The position numbers and the translations under genes were made by a program. A stretch of 64,000 nucleotides of DNA from Linnemannia elongata (taxonomy: Eukaryota; Mortierellomycota; Mortierellomycetes; Mortierellales; Mortierellaceae), in contig JAXBDG010000009.1 in the NCBI GenBank assembly GCA_036320915.1, forward strand, positions 434,001 through 498,000, in the 5' to 3' direction. The notes beneath the pieces were generated by a model, which worked only from the letters and a program-made list of their open reading frames with translations, was not told the origin of the DNA and searched no databases. Positions 12,608 through 22,647 of the stretch are shown here, piece by piece. Within the stretch, counting starts at the first letter, position 1, and each line of letters opens with the position of its first letter.

Positions 12608-15600
12608 GGGCTTGGCAACTTTCATCAACTGACGATCTTTTTTTTTTATAAACTTACCTCCTCAACATCGCCTGCCTCGTTTAATTGTTCCCCATTGCGC
12701 TCGGTTGGTAGGCCTTCTCCCTTGGATGCTCTTTTAAACTACAGACGAAGGCAAGAGCGATCTTCAGCGCCTTATTCATTTTTTTTTGGGGGCTTAGCAA
12801 CTTTCATCAACAAACGATCTTTTTTTTTAAATAAGCTTACCTCCTCAACATCGCCTGCCTCGTTTAATTGCTCCCCACTGCGCTCGGTTGGTAGGCCTTC
12901 ATCCTTGGACGCCTTTTCAAACTACAGACGAAGGCAATATCAATCATTAATGCCTTGACCATTTTTTTGGGGGGGCTTTAGTATTTTTCATCATCTCACG
13001 ATTTTATTATATGCTTACCTTGTCATCATCGCCAGCCTCGTTTGGCTGATCTTCATTGCACTCGGCAGCTCTTTCGACCTTGGTAGCTTGGTGCAATTCG
13101 GATTGATAATAGATGAATCGCATCATCTCCATCATCATCTGGCCTTTTGCTGCGATGCCAAGAAAGCGACTGTTCACATCAATAATATCAGCAAACATCT
13201 TCTTGGTGAATTGGGTCAGTGAAGGATCAGCTGTCATATCCATCCTGTAGTGTAGATACCGCGACGTCCTGGCCTCATCCGATAGCATCTTTTCAGTAGA
13301 CTCGAATAGGACTGGAAGGGAGGTCTTGCTGTTAACGGCTCGCTTGATGATTGCGTTTACACTCTCCACCCTTTGTGTTGCTTGAATTCCAGCGGTGAAT
13401 CTTGTACCAACCCACGGCCACGCCCAGTGCTCGCGACGCTTAAAGATCCACTCCAAGTAAGCCTCAACGTCTGGTTTGTCAACGCCAAAGACTTTAACGT
13501 GCTGCGACCATCTATTCTCGAAATCGACAACTGTGAGAGCATTTCGTGTAGTCCAAAAAGTGGAAATAAAAGCCTGCCAGTCCTTGCCGAGCGCGCCACG
13601 AAGATTTCTACCTAGATTTTGATGACCAAGATGCCAGATGCAGTTCAAGAGAACCGTGCGTCCAATGACGCTGGCGCAGGCAGCTTCCATTGCGTGATCG
13701 TTATCGACAATAATAGTATGCGGAGCAAGATTGTCGTTTGCCATCAACAACTGTCGAAGAATCCACTCATAGTCCTTTGTGTGCTCTCCGGAGACCAATG
13801 AACATCCAACCAGGCGATTTTTTCCACTGTTGTCGACGATAACGATAGCATTGAAGGGCATACCAAACCGGTTCGTCTTGAAGGTATTATCGCTGAGGAC
13901 CACATCCCGATAACGTCGGTAGAGGGATCTCTGAGAAGGACTCATCCAGAATATTCGTTGAAGGCGTCCTTCGGCATCAAGTTCTGTTGCAAAGTACCAT
14001 TCCTTGTCCTTGCGCGCCTTGTCTTGTAGAAGCTTGTATAACTCTGCAGCCTCGGAGCCATCAGAGTACACATTGTTCCTCGCCTTTTGGATGGCGTTAG
14101 TGACCGTTCGAAGATCGAACACCTTGTCAGGCCACTCTTGATTCAGCAAGTAGATAATTTGCTTTGCGTTGAATCTGCCTGCCAGAGAAGAAATCTGCTC
14201 CAGCATTTTGTCGGTAAGCTGTCTGTCGCGTCGGTTGAATTCCATGGTGCCTTGCTCGAACCCGTGACCGCTGTGAGCTGTGACAGCGGTGGTGATGTGC
14301 CAGTACGGAGATATCATTTTTGGAGATCGAAGAACAATACGGCAAGGACAGTTGGTGCGCTTGGAAATCTTGTTGCGATGCTTTTCTGGATCCACGTTTT
14401 TCCGCGATTCGTGTTTGCCGGCGTAAGAGCAACCAAAAATTACTATTCATAAACAAAATACATGGGTTAGACGGAAATTGTATTCAAGGAGGAGCACGTA
14501 CAACTAGCAGTTTCATTATTTACCTCGGGGACATTGGCCATGTTGTTCTTCAAGTCTAGACTGCATTCGTCGCAACTGAAATCCTTGTCGGTGTGCCCAA
14601 GGATGGACCAGATCTTCAAAGATCTCCAGACTTTCAAATTGTTGGCCAAGCTGAGGTATCCACATCGATCCGTTATTCGTCTCATCAGGCTTGTCCACCA
14701 CGCTAGTTTCACCACCAGCATTGTCCTCAGCAACTTCCCCTCCAGTGATCTCCACCTCAGAAATCTCCACCTGAGGAATCCCAACCTCAGAAATCTCCTC
14801 CTCGGCAATCTCCTCATCAGCAATCTCCACCTCAGAAATCTCTACCTCGACAATCTCCTCCTCAGAAATCTCCTCCTCAGAAATCTCCACCTCAGAAATC
14901 TCCACCTCGGCAATCTCCTCCTCAGAAATCTCCTCCTCAGAAATCTCCTCCTCAGAAATCTCCACCTCAGAAATCTCCACCTCGGCAATCTCCTCCTTAC
15001 CAATCTCCTCACTAACCTTCCCCATAGCAGCCTTCATTCCCGATACGGCTCTGTGATCAAGTATCTTTACCTCTCGGTTCCGATCACTTTTTGTAGCAAC
15101 ATTGCAATGACCTTGAGGTTCGATCTACATGTTAACAGCGGTTGTTAGGTTGTAAAGAAAGATATTTTCATACATAGTAATGAAGCTTGATGTTTTGTAA
15201 CAATATTTACCTTGCTATAGCCAGTTACCAGCTTAAGAAGCCTTAATCGATGTTGCGCAGACTTTGTATGGGTCCAAATTGCCGTCCTTGGATTCACGCT
15301 CCTCTCCACTGCATTAATGGCATTAACAGCGCACGATCCGCTTCCAGGAGGTTGTTGAGGAACGGCAAAGTGTCCAGTGTCGCAGTCCCACCGACCAATG
15401 TCAATGCCGCAGCATTTTATCCAATTGCGAACGTTGTTGATGGTCACTTCAGGGATAGAACACGAGAGAGAATCCCCGAATGAGATCTTGCGCCGCTCAA
15501 AATCGACTTCAAGAGCACCCCAGTGATCCGGCATATGAACAATCGCGAATGCCTTTTCAAGTCGCCCACTCTTGACTAGGTCCTTCTTCCATTCCCAAAG

Positions 15601-16388
15601 GATATTTTGACCCCAGAGAATGATTTGAAGGGGAGGAATGAAGAGATATCGATCGTTTGCACCATATGACATGGAAAAGAGCTCCATGACTGTACGCACA
15701 ATCTCATCGTCAATGTAAATCTCTTTCATGAGGTCAAAGGTGTTTGAAATGCCTAGCGACGCGCCAGACGTTGGATTGAATTTCCACATCATGATGCCCG
15801 GGGTAGTGTAAAGAAGGGTACGGAACCAATCGGCGAACTCACGGTCGGAATTTACATCGATCCAATTCAGTATCTCTCTGGCCTTGACGATGAAAATGTT
15901 CGTGTCCACCGCACCTAGTAAGATCTTGACAGCTGCGGATGTAAAATCGCCTATGCCTTCGATACGAATTCCCCAAGCCCCTTCAGCTTCAACTATAAAA
16001 AAAGGATTACTAAAGTTAGCACAGAGTTATATACCAAAAAAAAATGGGAGGGGGGGTTGTCGAATAGTTCAATCCAAAAAATGATGCAAAGGCAAATGAA
16101 AACGATATTGTTTATGCGCTTCATACCTAACATGGAGTTGGCTTGCAAAGCAATGTTTCTTGATGGAATAGTCCTGAGGGCTGCGAGTCTGGCCTCATAT
16201 ATCCTCTCCTTGGGTGGCGGGGGCTCATAGATGACCTCAACGTTGGCATTTGTTTTGATATTGGGCAAGGGAATTCCCAGCAACATTCGACCGGTCTGCA
16301 ACTTTTGCCAGTAAGTACTGTACATAACCCTTGACTCTTTAGATTTTGGAGGACAGTCCTCAACAGGAATAGGCTCGGTGCTTGACAT
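11591..16388 (-). CDS. Ulp1-like protease / MULE transposase fusion protein
   Basis: Eight exons: 16388-16127, 15992-15211, 15124-14524, 14442-13019, 12921-12841, 12738-12658, 12539-12459 and 12349-11591. All junctions are GT..AG and in phase, giving 1356 residues. Domain order: residues about 90-320 are a C48 (Ulp1/SENP) peptidase with DHW (His 244), GDSL (Asp 261), PQQ (Gln 300) and GSC (Cys 308). About 370-460 is an acidic EISEVEISEEE repeat. About 500-620 is a FAR1-like region split by an intron (FESLEIFEDLVHPWAHRQGF, then CSYAGKHE...CPCRIVL). About 690-850 is the MULE transposase with VVLSDNTFKTNRFG, IVDNDHAMEA and CIWHLGHQ. Three repeated 27-residue exons follow, then a SWIM finger (CTC...VCRHF) and a knuckle CGVCNGEGHNARKH. 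It is expected to cut and join the element's ends. The protease role is unknown; it may remove SUMO-like modifiers. A transcript would decide whether one or two mRNAs are made. Confidence 0.82.
12459..12921 (-). repeat. Three tandem exon-plus-intron units in the transposase gene
   Basis: Exons of exactly 81 bp at 12921-12841, 12738-12658 and 12539-12459, separated by introns of about 100-120 bp that also resemble each other and carry a T run. Each encodes a variant of FEKASKDEGLPTERSGEQLN followed by EAGDVEE. The end of the preceding exon (CNEDQPNEAGDDDK) and the start of the following exon (IEKASRDD) look like the parental halves. Confidence 0.9.
14740..15010 (-). repeat. Minisatellite coding the acidic EISE repeat
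   Basis: 15-bp units of the type CAGAAATCTCCACCT on the plus strand, about 18 copies, coding (E/V)EISE-type pentapeptides on the minus strand. It lies inside exon 3 of the fusion gene, between the protease and FAR1-like parts. Confidence 0.85.
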
Positions 16389-17497
16389 TCTAGCTTTACA
16401 ATCAGCACAACATCAACTATTAACAACTGCATATTGTTCAAGTGCAACAAGACTGGATATAAGTTTAATACTAACCGGGAACTGCGGGAAAAAGAGATCA
16501 GCAAAGGATGGGTCAAGAGTGTAACAAGTAAGCTCGATGGTTTTTTTCCTATCCTACCTTATCCTATATCAGCTTTTATAGCTTATTGCTGATGTGTCAA
16601 AAATAGGAGAAAACCGCCTTTCCTTTAGCACAAATTACACCTATTCATTATGGATCAAGCAGCTCTAAAGTCTCTTACAAGTGACAGAGAGTACAGGGTT
16701 GTCAAAAGTAATCGTCTTGCGCTGGTATGCTTAAAATTGTAGCGGGACCAGTTTATGTTGCAAGTCCGCAACACATCAATTCCCAGCTGTACCTTTTGCG
16801 ATGCATCAAAAAAAAAAAAAGATAGAAAGCCAGGTGCCTTGCACATATACTACGGTACCACAATGGTTGGATGCGTATGTATGCTATGTGATGCTCCAGT
16901 CCGCTTTCAAGGAAAAAAAAAATTTTGGAAGGAAGAGAGGCGTCTCGCACACTTCCTACGATAACTTGAAGGATGTATGTACATGCCTGTTCCTCTTTCT
17001 AGGAAAAAAAATTTTTTTTGGAAGGAAGCAAGGCGTCTCGCACACTTCCTACGATATCTTTAAGGATGTATGTACATGCCTGCTGCATACCATGCTCCGT
17101 TCTCAAGGAAAATTGTTTTTGCAAGGAAGAGAGGCGTCTCGCACACTTGCTACGATATCTTTAAGGATGTATGTGCATGCCTGTTGCATACCATGCCCCG
17201 TTCCTCTTTCGGGGAAAAAATATTTTTTTGGAAGGAAGGGAGGCGTCTCGCACACTTCCTACGATATCTTTAAGGATGTATGTACATGCCCGTTGCATAC
17301 CATGCTCCGTTCTCAAGGAGAATTGTTTTTGCAAGGAAGAGAGGCGCCTTACACACTTGCTACGATACCTCAATGAATATACATATATATGGCTACTCAG
17401 CTAGCTTGATCAAGTATCTCTTTCAGAGTATTGTCTTATTCATAATCATCTGTTGAATAGTGAACTTTGGATTATGCATTTTCATATCAATGGTTTG
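16389..17497. other. Divergent spacer of the MULE
   Basis: Non-coding region between the two oppositely transcribed MULE genes. It contains a tandem repeat at 16924-17380 and is the likely place for both promoters. Confidence 0.6.
16924..17380 (+). repeat. Tandem repeat of about 100 bp, five copies
   Basis: Units start near 16924, 17020, 17124, 17230 and 17332. Each begins GGAAGGAAGAGAGGCGTCTC or a close variant. Further in, each has a CACACTTCCTACGATATC-like block and then AAGGATGTATGTACATGCC. Copies alternate between two tail types, one with TTCTCAAGGA and one with TTCCTCTTTC, so the older unit may be a pair of about 205 bp. Confidence 0.85.
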
Positions 17498-17506
17498 TAT
17501 ATAAAA
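17498..17506 (+). promoter_or_regulatory. TATA box of the MULE C2HC gene
   Basis: TATATAAAA about 105 bp before ATG 17611. This position makes 17611 the first likely start codon in the mRNA, although in-frame ATGs exist near 17467 and 17506. Confidence 0.5.
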
Positions 17507-17610
17507 TGAGGCACATAAATATCCGAAAACATAGCACCTCCGATTCCTCACACATTCTTCATCTTCTTGCCAACCCCATCTCACTAAACCTTCCAGCACC
17601 CTCTCTTGGC

Positions 17611-18546
17611 ATGCCTCGCGGAACCATTTGTTCGTACTATGATTGTGGCCAAGGCCTTCTTGTCCTTGGTCGACCACTATCCAAGGCTCAAAAGAACCAC
17701 GTTGTAGCCTACCACACAGACCAACCCATCACATTCATTTGCAGGCATACCGATCAACCAACCACTTTCAATCGACAAATCGCAAAGGGCATGGATTTTG
17801 TCTGCTACTGTGGATCAACCTTTACCCTTAACTCGTCTCTACAACGCCACTATCAGCTCTGCAAGGTTGCGAAAAACACCGCTCTAGAGGCACTCAAGAA
17901 GACGGCGCAAGTCGATGGTTCGGTTCCTAGACAAGAGAAAGATGTATCTTTACGCTTATCCGACTCAACCGGCGGCATCTCAAGCGCCAGTACCTCAAGC
18001 TTCGGCGCCTCAAGGGGCGGCACCTCGAACGGCGGCACTTCGAACGGCGGCACTTCAAGCAGCAGTACCTCGAGCGACGGCACCTCATGCGGCGACGTCA
18101 TTGTTTCACGTGCGCCCACATCAATGGCCTTGGTGGCTGAACCTACTATCGGGCAGCTTCTGGAGCAAAAAATGATTGAGCGTCATCAAGTTTTCTTGGA
18201 GTCATTCACCGAGCATACGACAGCCCAGCATGCCAAGTTTATGGCTTCAATGACCGAGAACCATATGACGTTCTTACAGGCTTTCACCACTGCTCAAGTT
18301 CAACAAAGCACCGATCTTCAGAGCGCCCTCGCGGAACAACATCGCAAGGCCTTCGAGCAACAGCGTATTTACCTTGATATCCAGCAGAAAAGGCAAGAAG
18401 AGTTGATGTACGAACAAAAGCTCACTAGAGATACAGTCAAGAGCCTTTTATCAACAAAGCGTGAAGGATCGTTCACTTTGGAGGTTGATGAACAAGCCCT
18501 CAAGAGAATTCAAAACGATCCAGTTTACGTTGTTCGTCCTCATTAG
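17611..18546 (+). CDS. MULE accessory protein with a C2HC finger and coiled coil
   Basis: Intronless, 311 residues from ATG 17611. Residues about 50-75 hold a possible zinc finger, FVCYCGSTFTLNSSLQRHYQ followed by LC (C-x-C-x12-H-x3-C). Next is a low-complexity Ser/Gly/Thr linker with GGTSNGGTS repeats. After that a long charged, Gln-rich helix (about 190-290: KMIERHQVFLES, QSALAEQHRKAFEQQ, QQKRQEELMYEQKL) is probably a coiled coil. It lies inside the MULE ends and is transcribed opposite to the transposase. Mutator MuDR also has a second gene, but I see no similarity to it. It may be a DNA-binding partner of the transposase, which is an inference. Confidence 0.7.
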   Translation: MPRGTICSYYDCGQGLLVLGRPLSKAQKNHVVAYHTDQPITFICRHTDQPTTFNRQIAKGMDFVCYCGSTFTLNSSLQRHYQLCKVAKNTALEALKKTAQVDGSVPRQEKDVSLRLSDSTGGISSASTSSFGASRGGTSNGGTSNGGTSSSSTSSDGTSCGDVIVSRAPTSMALVAEPTIGQLLEQKMIERHQVFLESFTEHTTAQHAKFMASMTENHMTFLQAFTTAQVQQSTDLQSALAEQHRKAFEQQRIYLDIQQKRQEELMYEQKLTRDTVKSLLSTKREGSFTLEVDEQALKRIQNDPVYVVRPH

Positions 18547-18910
18547 ACAATAAACGTATATTCTACTATAAAAGCAGCAGAGCAAGTGGGTGTGAGCAAG
18601 GGAATAGAAGGAGACAAGTGTATAGACAGGGGCTTAAGAAACAAGGGTAGAGAACAAGGTACACCCGTGTCAAGACAAAAGAAAGGGGCAAGAAAAGATG
18701 CTGTTAATGGTACAGGGGAACTGCGGTACTTTTATATGCTTGGTTAAATGGTGATGGCAGCGTGATTGGGGGCCAGATAGCTGAGTGTAGAGGTATGGCA
18801 GATGTATTTGAGGCAGTGGCACAGAAGCGTTGACAGAGGCTGGTGCCAATGCTTTGAAGGGTGTAATATCGCAACCCGGTTGACAAATTATTTTGCAAAG
18901 TGTGACTGCC

Positions 18911-18958
18911 GGGTTGTCAGCTAAGGTGAGCAACCCGGGTTGTCGAATAGATTAACCC
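18911..18958 (-). repeat. MULE right terminal inverted repeat
   Basis: Inverse of 11371-11418 with six differences in 48 bp. The element ends in AATAGATTAACCC. Another GCAACCCGGTTG motif lies just inside near 18871. Confidence 0.9.
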
Positions 18959-18967
18959 TTTTGGCCA
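18959..18967. repeat. Target-site duplication of the MULE, right
   Basis: TTTTGGCCA, identical to 11362-11370. Confidence 0.9.
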
Positions 18968-19460
18968 ACCTTTTGGTCGGTTAACCGGTTAATTCGGTCA
19001 AGAAAAAAATGGTTACAAACACTGGACCGCCCGGCTAAGTTCGTTTTTTTTTGAGATGTTAAGAGCTTTCCAATAGTCCCACGTATTCGCTGACCGTACA
19101 AGAATATAAAACGTTGTGACCATGTGAATGCTTTCTTGGCACCCCATTCAATAAAATCAACAAAAGCCCACACACGCTTTTCCGAGTCCTGCCCTATCCA
19201 TCGCAGCTTCGTAATCAAGGTCACTAATAGAACTATCTTCTTCCTTATAATTTTTCATTTCGACATCCATGACGGGAGTGGCGTGGTTGTTGATGGAGAT
19301 AGCAACAGTGGCAGCGGGGAACAGACGTATTTATTCGCCTCGCTCTTGAGCTTCTTGGCCTTGGGAGCGGCAGCAGTGGAGGCAGGTAGGGTGAAGATCG
19401 CATTGACAGAGTATTTGACAAACTAACCTTTTGGACCTGACCACCTGTCATTCGCTTTAA
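18968..19460 (-). pseudogene. Decayed coding relic, unidentified
   Basis: On the minus strand, stretches such as SINNHATPVMDVEMKNYK, SISDLDYEAAMDRAGLGK and, in another frame, VWAFVDFIEWGAKKAF lie next to each other in shifted frames. This fits an old coding sequence, probably transposon-derived, with frameshifts. No family is recognised. Confidence 0.3.
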
Positions 19461-19870
19461 TCCGGTCCAACGTCTGATGTTACTTGATCAGAGCGATCCA
19501 TGCCTTTCGGTCAGGGATACGTTGAGAATTAGGTGCTGCAATTGTACTGCCACTCTTTTCAATTGACGGAATTGAGATAACGTGGTCACCTTTCACTCCC
19601 GTATCCATTTTTCCCCTGTACTTTTCAGTCCCTCGTACTATGTCAAGGGCAATCGAATTCCTTCTTCTAGATCCTCAGTTGAAAACATTGAAGTCCTGGC
19701 TGTATCAAGACACAACAGAAGAATAAGAATGAGGAGTAGGGTCGCCCTCTTATTATTAGTCTTCGGTACCAATCTTGGCGTTTTTATTGAACTGGGATGA
19801 CTGGAAGAACTAGTGCAGTCGTGAGGGTCTGTTGATAGGGTATCGGAGTGGCCGACAGAAGCGATGTGCA

Positions 19871-20221
19871 TTAATAAGTGATGGGGTCGCACTGGGTGGG
19901 ACCAAAAGATGGGATGCCATCAACACCGACGGAAGCGCTGTTCACCCACTGGGAGTTAGATCGGGTGCTTCCCAAGGGAAGCGACACAAAGTTGCCTGTG
20001 CAATCGTCGGTCGAGAACAACTTCATGACTCCTCCATGGGTGTTATGGATCTTGGATGTCTGAGTGGTCTTGAGACACAAGCAAAATCTCTTGTAACCTT
20101 CAATAGGACCGGACGAGGCAGTCTTGCCAGCGTTGTTTGTAACGTCAAAGGACCAGGTTTGAGCAAATGCGCCAATGGTGGCACTGGCGAGTCCCGACAG
20201 CAATAGGATAGTTTTGAACAT
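19871..20221 (-). CDS. Small secreted protein
   Basis: 116 residues from ATG 20221; the in-frame TTG three codons upstream is not a start. Residues 1-21 (MFKTILLLSGLASATIGAFA) form a signal peptide. The mature part has four Cys (FCLC, DDC, TQC), which could form two disulfides, and a GGVMKLFSTDDCTGNFVSLP segment of a kind often seen in fungal secreted proteins. The function is unknown; a role at the cell surface or as an effector is a guess. It sits alone among transposon relics, which is a common setting for fast-evolving secreted proteins. Confidence 0.7.
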   Translation of the reverse strand: MFKTILLLSGLASATIGAFAQTWSFDVTNNAGKTASSGPIEGYKRFCLCLKTTQTSKIHNTHGGVMKLFSTDDCTGNFVSLPLGSTRSNSQWVNSASVGVDGIPSFGPTQCDPITY

Positions 20222-20586
20222 TTTGGTCAATTCTATGGTAACAAACCGTCAGAAAGAGTGCGAGGAGTTAGGAAGATGAATGATTTGAGGGGAAAGAACC
20301 TGAAGATCAGTTACAGGGAGGATAGCGTGGAATGGTCTGGGAACTTACTTGGTGTGTTTTGGGGAGAAGAAGAGGTGAAATGAGTCGATTTTAATGTGCA
20401 GAACGGTTTCCCTTCAGCACAGAATCCGCAGTGTATCTGAGAGCCACACCGTTAACGTTCGTGCTTAAATGGCATTATGAAAGCGGCGTTAGTCGACGTT
20501 AGTCGACGTTAAAGAGTGCGGCGTCAATCGGAGTTACAGAGGACGGCGTGAACATTCTGTTATCGATCCGATCTGCAATGGCTAAA

Positions 20587-20619
<33 letters not shown>

Positions 20620-20869
20620 AACTCTGGCAATGTGAACGAGTCAAGAAGCGAATCGTTTGCAGACGCTTTTTTTTAAAACAATAATTCCCACCTGCCTCTC
20701 AAAACACACGGGAACAAACGCTGCCTCAATTTCAAGGAAGACAGAACATCCGTCTTGATCACATTCACTCCATTGTTACCACGTTTCTTACACACGTTGC
20801 AGGAGCTTACTTAACTCTGGAGTAGAAACTGGGTGGAGCCACTGCTTTGCTATAGCCAGCGAAGAATGC
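20222..20869. other. Upstream region of the secreted protein gene
   Basis: Holds a short direct repeat of AGTCGACGTT at 20486-20512 and a run of about 33 A near 20586. No coding sequence is seen. Confidence 0.5.
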
Positions 20870-21320
20870 ACTGCCGCCACTTTCCCTACTGCTACAGCTC
20901 CAGAGCAGGCTTGATACCGTTCTCGACTGCATGTGCCTATTCGAACCATATCTTGTATTCCCCTCCGATAGTCTCAAGCTCCTTCATGATGTTAGGGATT
21001 GAGACGTTATGGACATGTTGCATAACATGCATGTTAACGCAACGCCGCCTCGGGTAAATACTCATGGTCTGCTCTATCACATGATATCCCACCTAGATTG
21101 CATCGTCCACGCCGTACTTGTTTTGCATCCTTGAATCCCAGACCGATGCGTGCCAAATCTTTGGTATTTTTTTGTTATTGTTTTAGTGACCATGGGAGGC
21201 CCCTTCACCAATGCCAAACTCGCAATAGGCCTTGTTGGATGGATTCTTCAATTCCAACATAAGATCAGGCCCTCGCTTGCTTTTGTCCCAGTCCTGCCCT
21301 TTCCAGGCCCTAGGGTTTTG
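20870..21320 (-). pseudogene. Decayed gene with an E-x-K nuclease-like segment
   Basis: One minus-strand frame reads sensibly for about 150 codons but is broken by several stops. Intact pieces include GPDLMLELKNPSNKAYCEFG, KIWHASVWDSRMQNKYGVDD, HVHNVSIPNIMKELETIGGE and AHAVENGIKPALEL. The DLMLELKN segment recalls the D-x(n)-ExK core of restriction-like nucleases, but this alone proves nothing. It may be a dead transposon or repeat-family gene. Confidence 0.45.
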
Positions 21321-22647
21321 TCCAGACTACAATATTATCAAAACCATTATTAATTAGGGAAGAAACATCATAAGAAAATAGAAGATATCAACCAGTCATA
21401 TTGCTTACAAGTTCAAGAAGATCATCTCTTCGAGGTCACCATAAAACGCCTGACTGGGCAGTGTTAATGTACTTGATATTCCTCTCGGCTTTCCGCACAA
21501 AGTTCAGGCAACACAAGTTTTCTGTTTTTGAGATAAAAACATGAATAAAAGAGGCGAACCTCTTTGAGACCTTCTTTTCCTTCGCTTCCCATTTAAGCAC
21601 TATCGTTATGTCCTTGAAGGTGATCATTGAAGCACTAGCGTTGAGTATACCACTCTTTAATTATCTACAAGTCGCGTTCGATGACAGCAAGGGACGTAAG
21701 CTTCATACCGTGGACTGCGGGGGGATGGCAAACAGTTGAGCGCAAATGCTGTCTTCGCACGGAAGCTGAGCATGGGCTGTGAAATAATTCGAGCAACCTG
21801 AGTTGTCAAATACGTTAATCCTCTTGGGAATTGGACTTGGAGAACGAAGTCAAAGAGAGCTACAGAGGGAGAAGAATGGGCGATGATTAGGAGCAAGTGG
21901 CGCCTGAAAGCAGGAAAGGATGAAGATAAGAATGCTGGAGTCCATATGTTTGTAAGATAGCAACAATATCAACCTTGCGGCAGTTCTCTTTTTGTTCGTG
22001 TGGAGTCTTCAAACACAATTGTGTGTGTATATAACTTGGTTCGGAAACAACAAGCGCAGGTTCAAGCCTGCAACAGCGACACGCGTCATGTAGGGGCTAC
22101 GTGATACCAGCTGGAACACAGGAGACTAGCAGCCTGTAGAACCTTAACGGCAAAACTGGCCAATTTGGCACACCTACGACAAAGTCCTAAGGTTCAGATC
22201 GAAGGGATTGAACAACGGCACAGCAACGCCAAATAAAAAAATAAAAAAAAGGGGGGCGGGGAGGAAGGGGGTGGAGTTGGCGGTTGAATGATTTGATGGA
22301 GATAGATCCCCATGACGAGCCCTTTTTTTATTGACAGCTACAACATTCGGGTCATCGAAGGATATAACTGCACTTCGTCAACACCAACAACAATCACGAC
22401 AATAGCTGCAAAAAAAATAAAACTGTCATGTAAAAATAACAAGCCCGCTGTTCTACAGATTAACCATAGTCCATTTGCATATCCTACCTCTCCTTTTGTT
22501 CTGTAACCTCGCCAAGTATGCAATCAAACTAGGCGCGTGTTTTTAACTGTGTTTATAGAGCGCTGTGATGAAGGAGTGGAAATGAAGAAAGAATAATCTG
22601 TAAAACAGCTAGATATGGAATGCGAAGAAAACGAGGCGACGCGACAT
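21321..22647. other. Intergenic with transposon relics
   Basis: Contains a degenerate MULE end at 21789-21820 and otherwise AT-rich sequence without recognised genes. A short minus ORF at 21436-21627 may be an upstream piece of the neighbouring pseudogene. Confidence 0.4.
21789..21820 (-). repeat. Degenerate MULE terminal-repeat relic
   Basis: GAGCAACCTGAGTTGTCAAA followed by TACGTTAATCC matches the right end of the complete MULE (GAGCAACCCGGGTTGTCGAA, TAGATTAACCC) with few changes. No partner end was found within the window. Confidence 0.6.

Larger units (their letters stand above)
11371..18958. mobile_element. Complete Mutator-like DNA transposon (7588 bp)
   Basis: Bounded by terminal inverted repeats starting GGGTTAATCTATT and flanked by a perfect 9-bp duplication, the size diagnostic of Mutator-like elements. 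It carries two genes, transcribed away from a shared central spacer: an Ulp1-transposase fusion on the minus strand (11591-16388) and a C2HC-finger gene on the plus strand (17611-18546). The spacer holds a tandem repeat. All coding frames are open, so the copy may be recent and could be active. The insertion lies 70 bp downstream of tRNA-Ala copy 1. Confidence 0.9.

Noticed and set aside
14534..15148. 204-codon plus-strand ORF that looks leucine-rich (LHLRNL repeats)
   Set aside because: It is the complement of the acidic EISE repeat coded on the minus strand, whose splice phases fit the transposase gene.
16801..17376. 191-codon plus-strand ORF
   Set aside because: It runs through the 100-bp tandem repeats and translates the same repeat unit several times; no start context and no family features.
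16924..17380. CRISPR-like array
   Set aside because: The organism is a eukaryote, and units are about 100 bp tandem repeats without unique spacers.
18907..18958. LTR of a retrotransposon at the MULE right edge
   Set aside because: The sequence is the inverted, not direct, copy of the left end, and the 9-bp duplication fits a DNA transposon.
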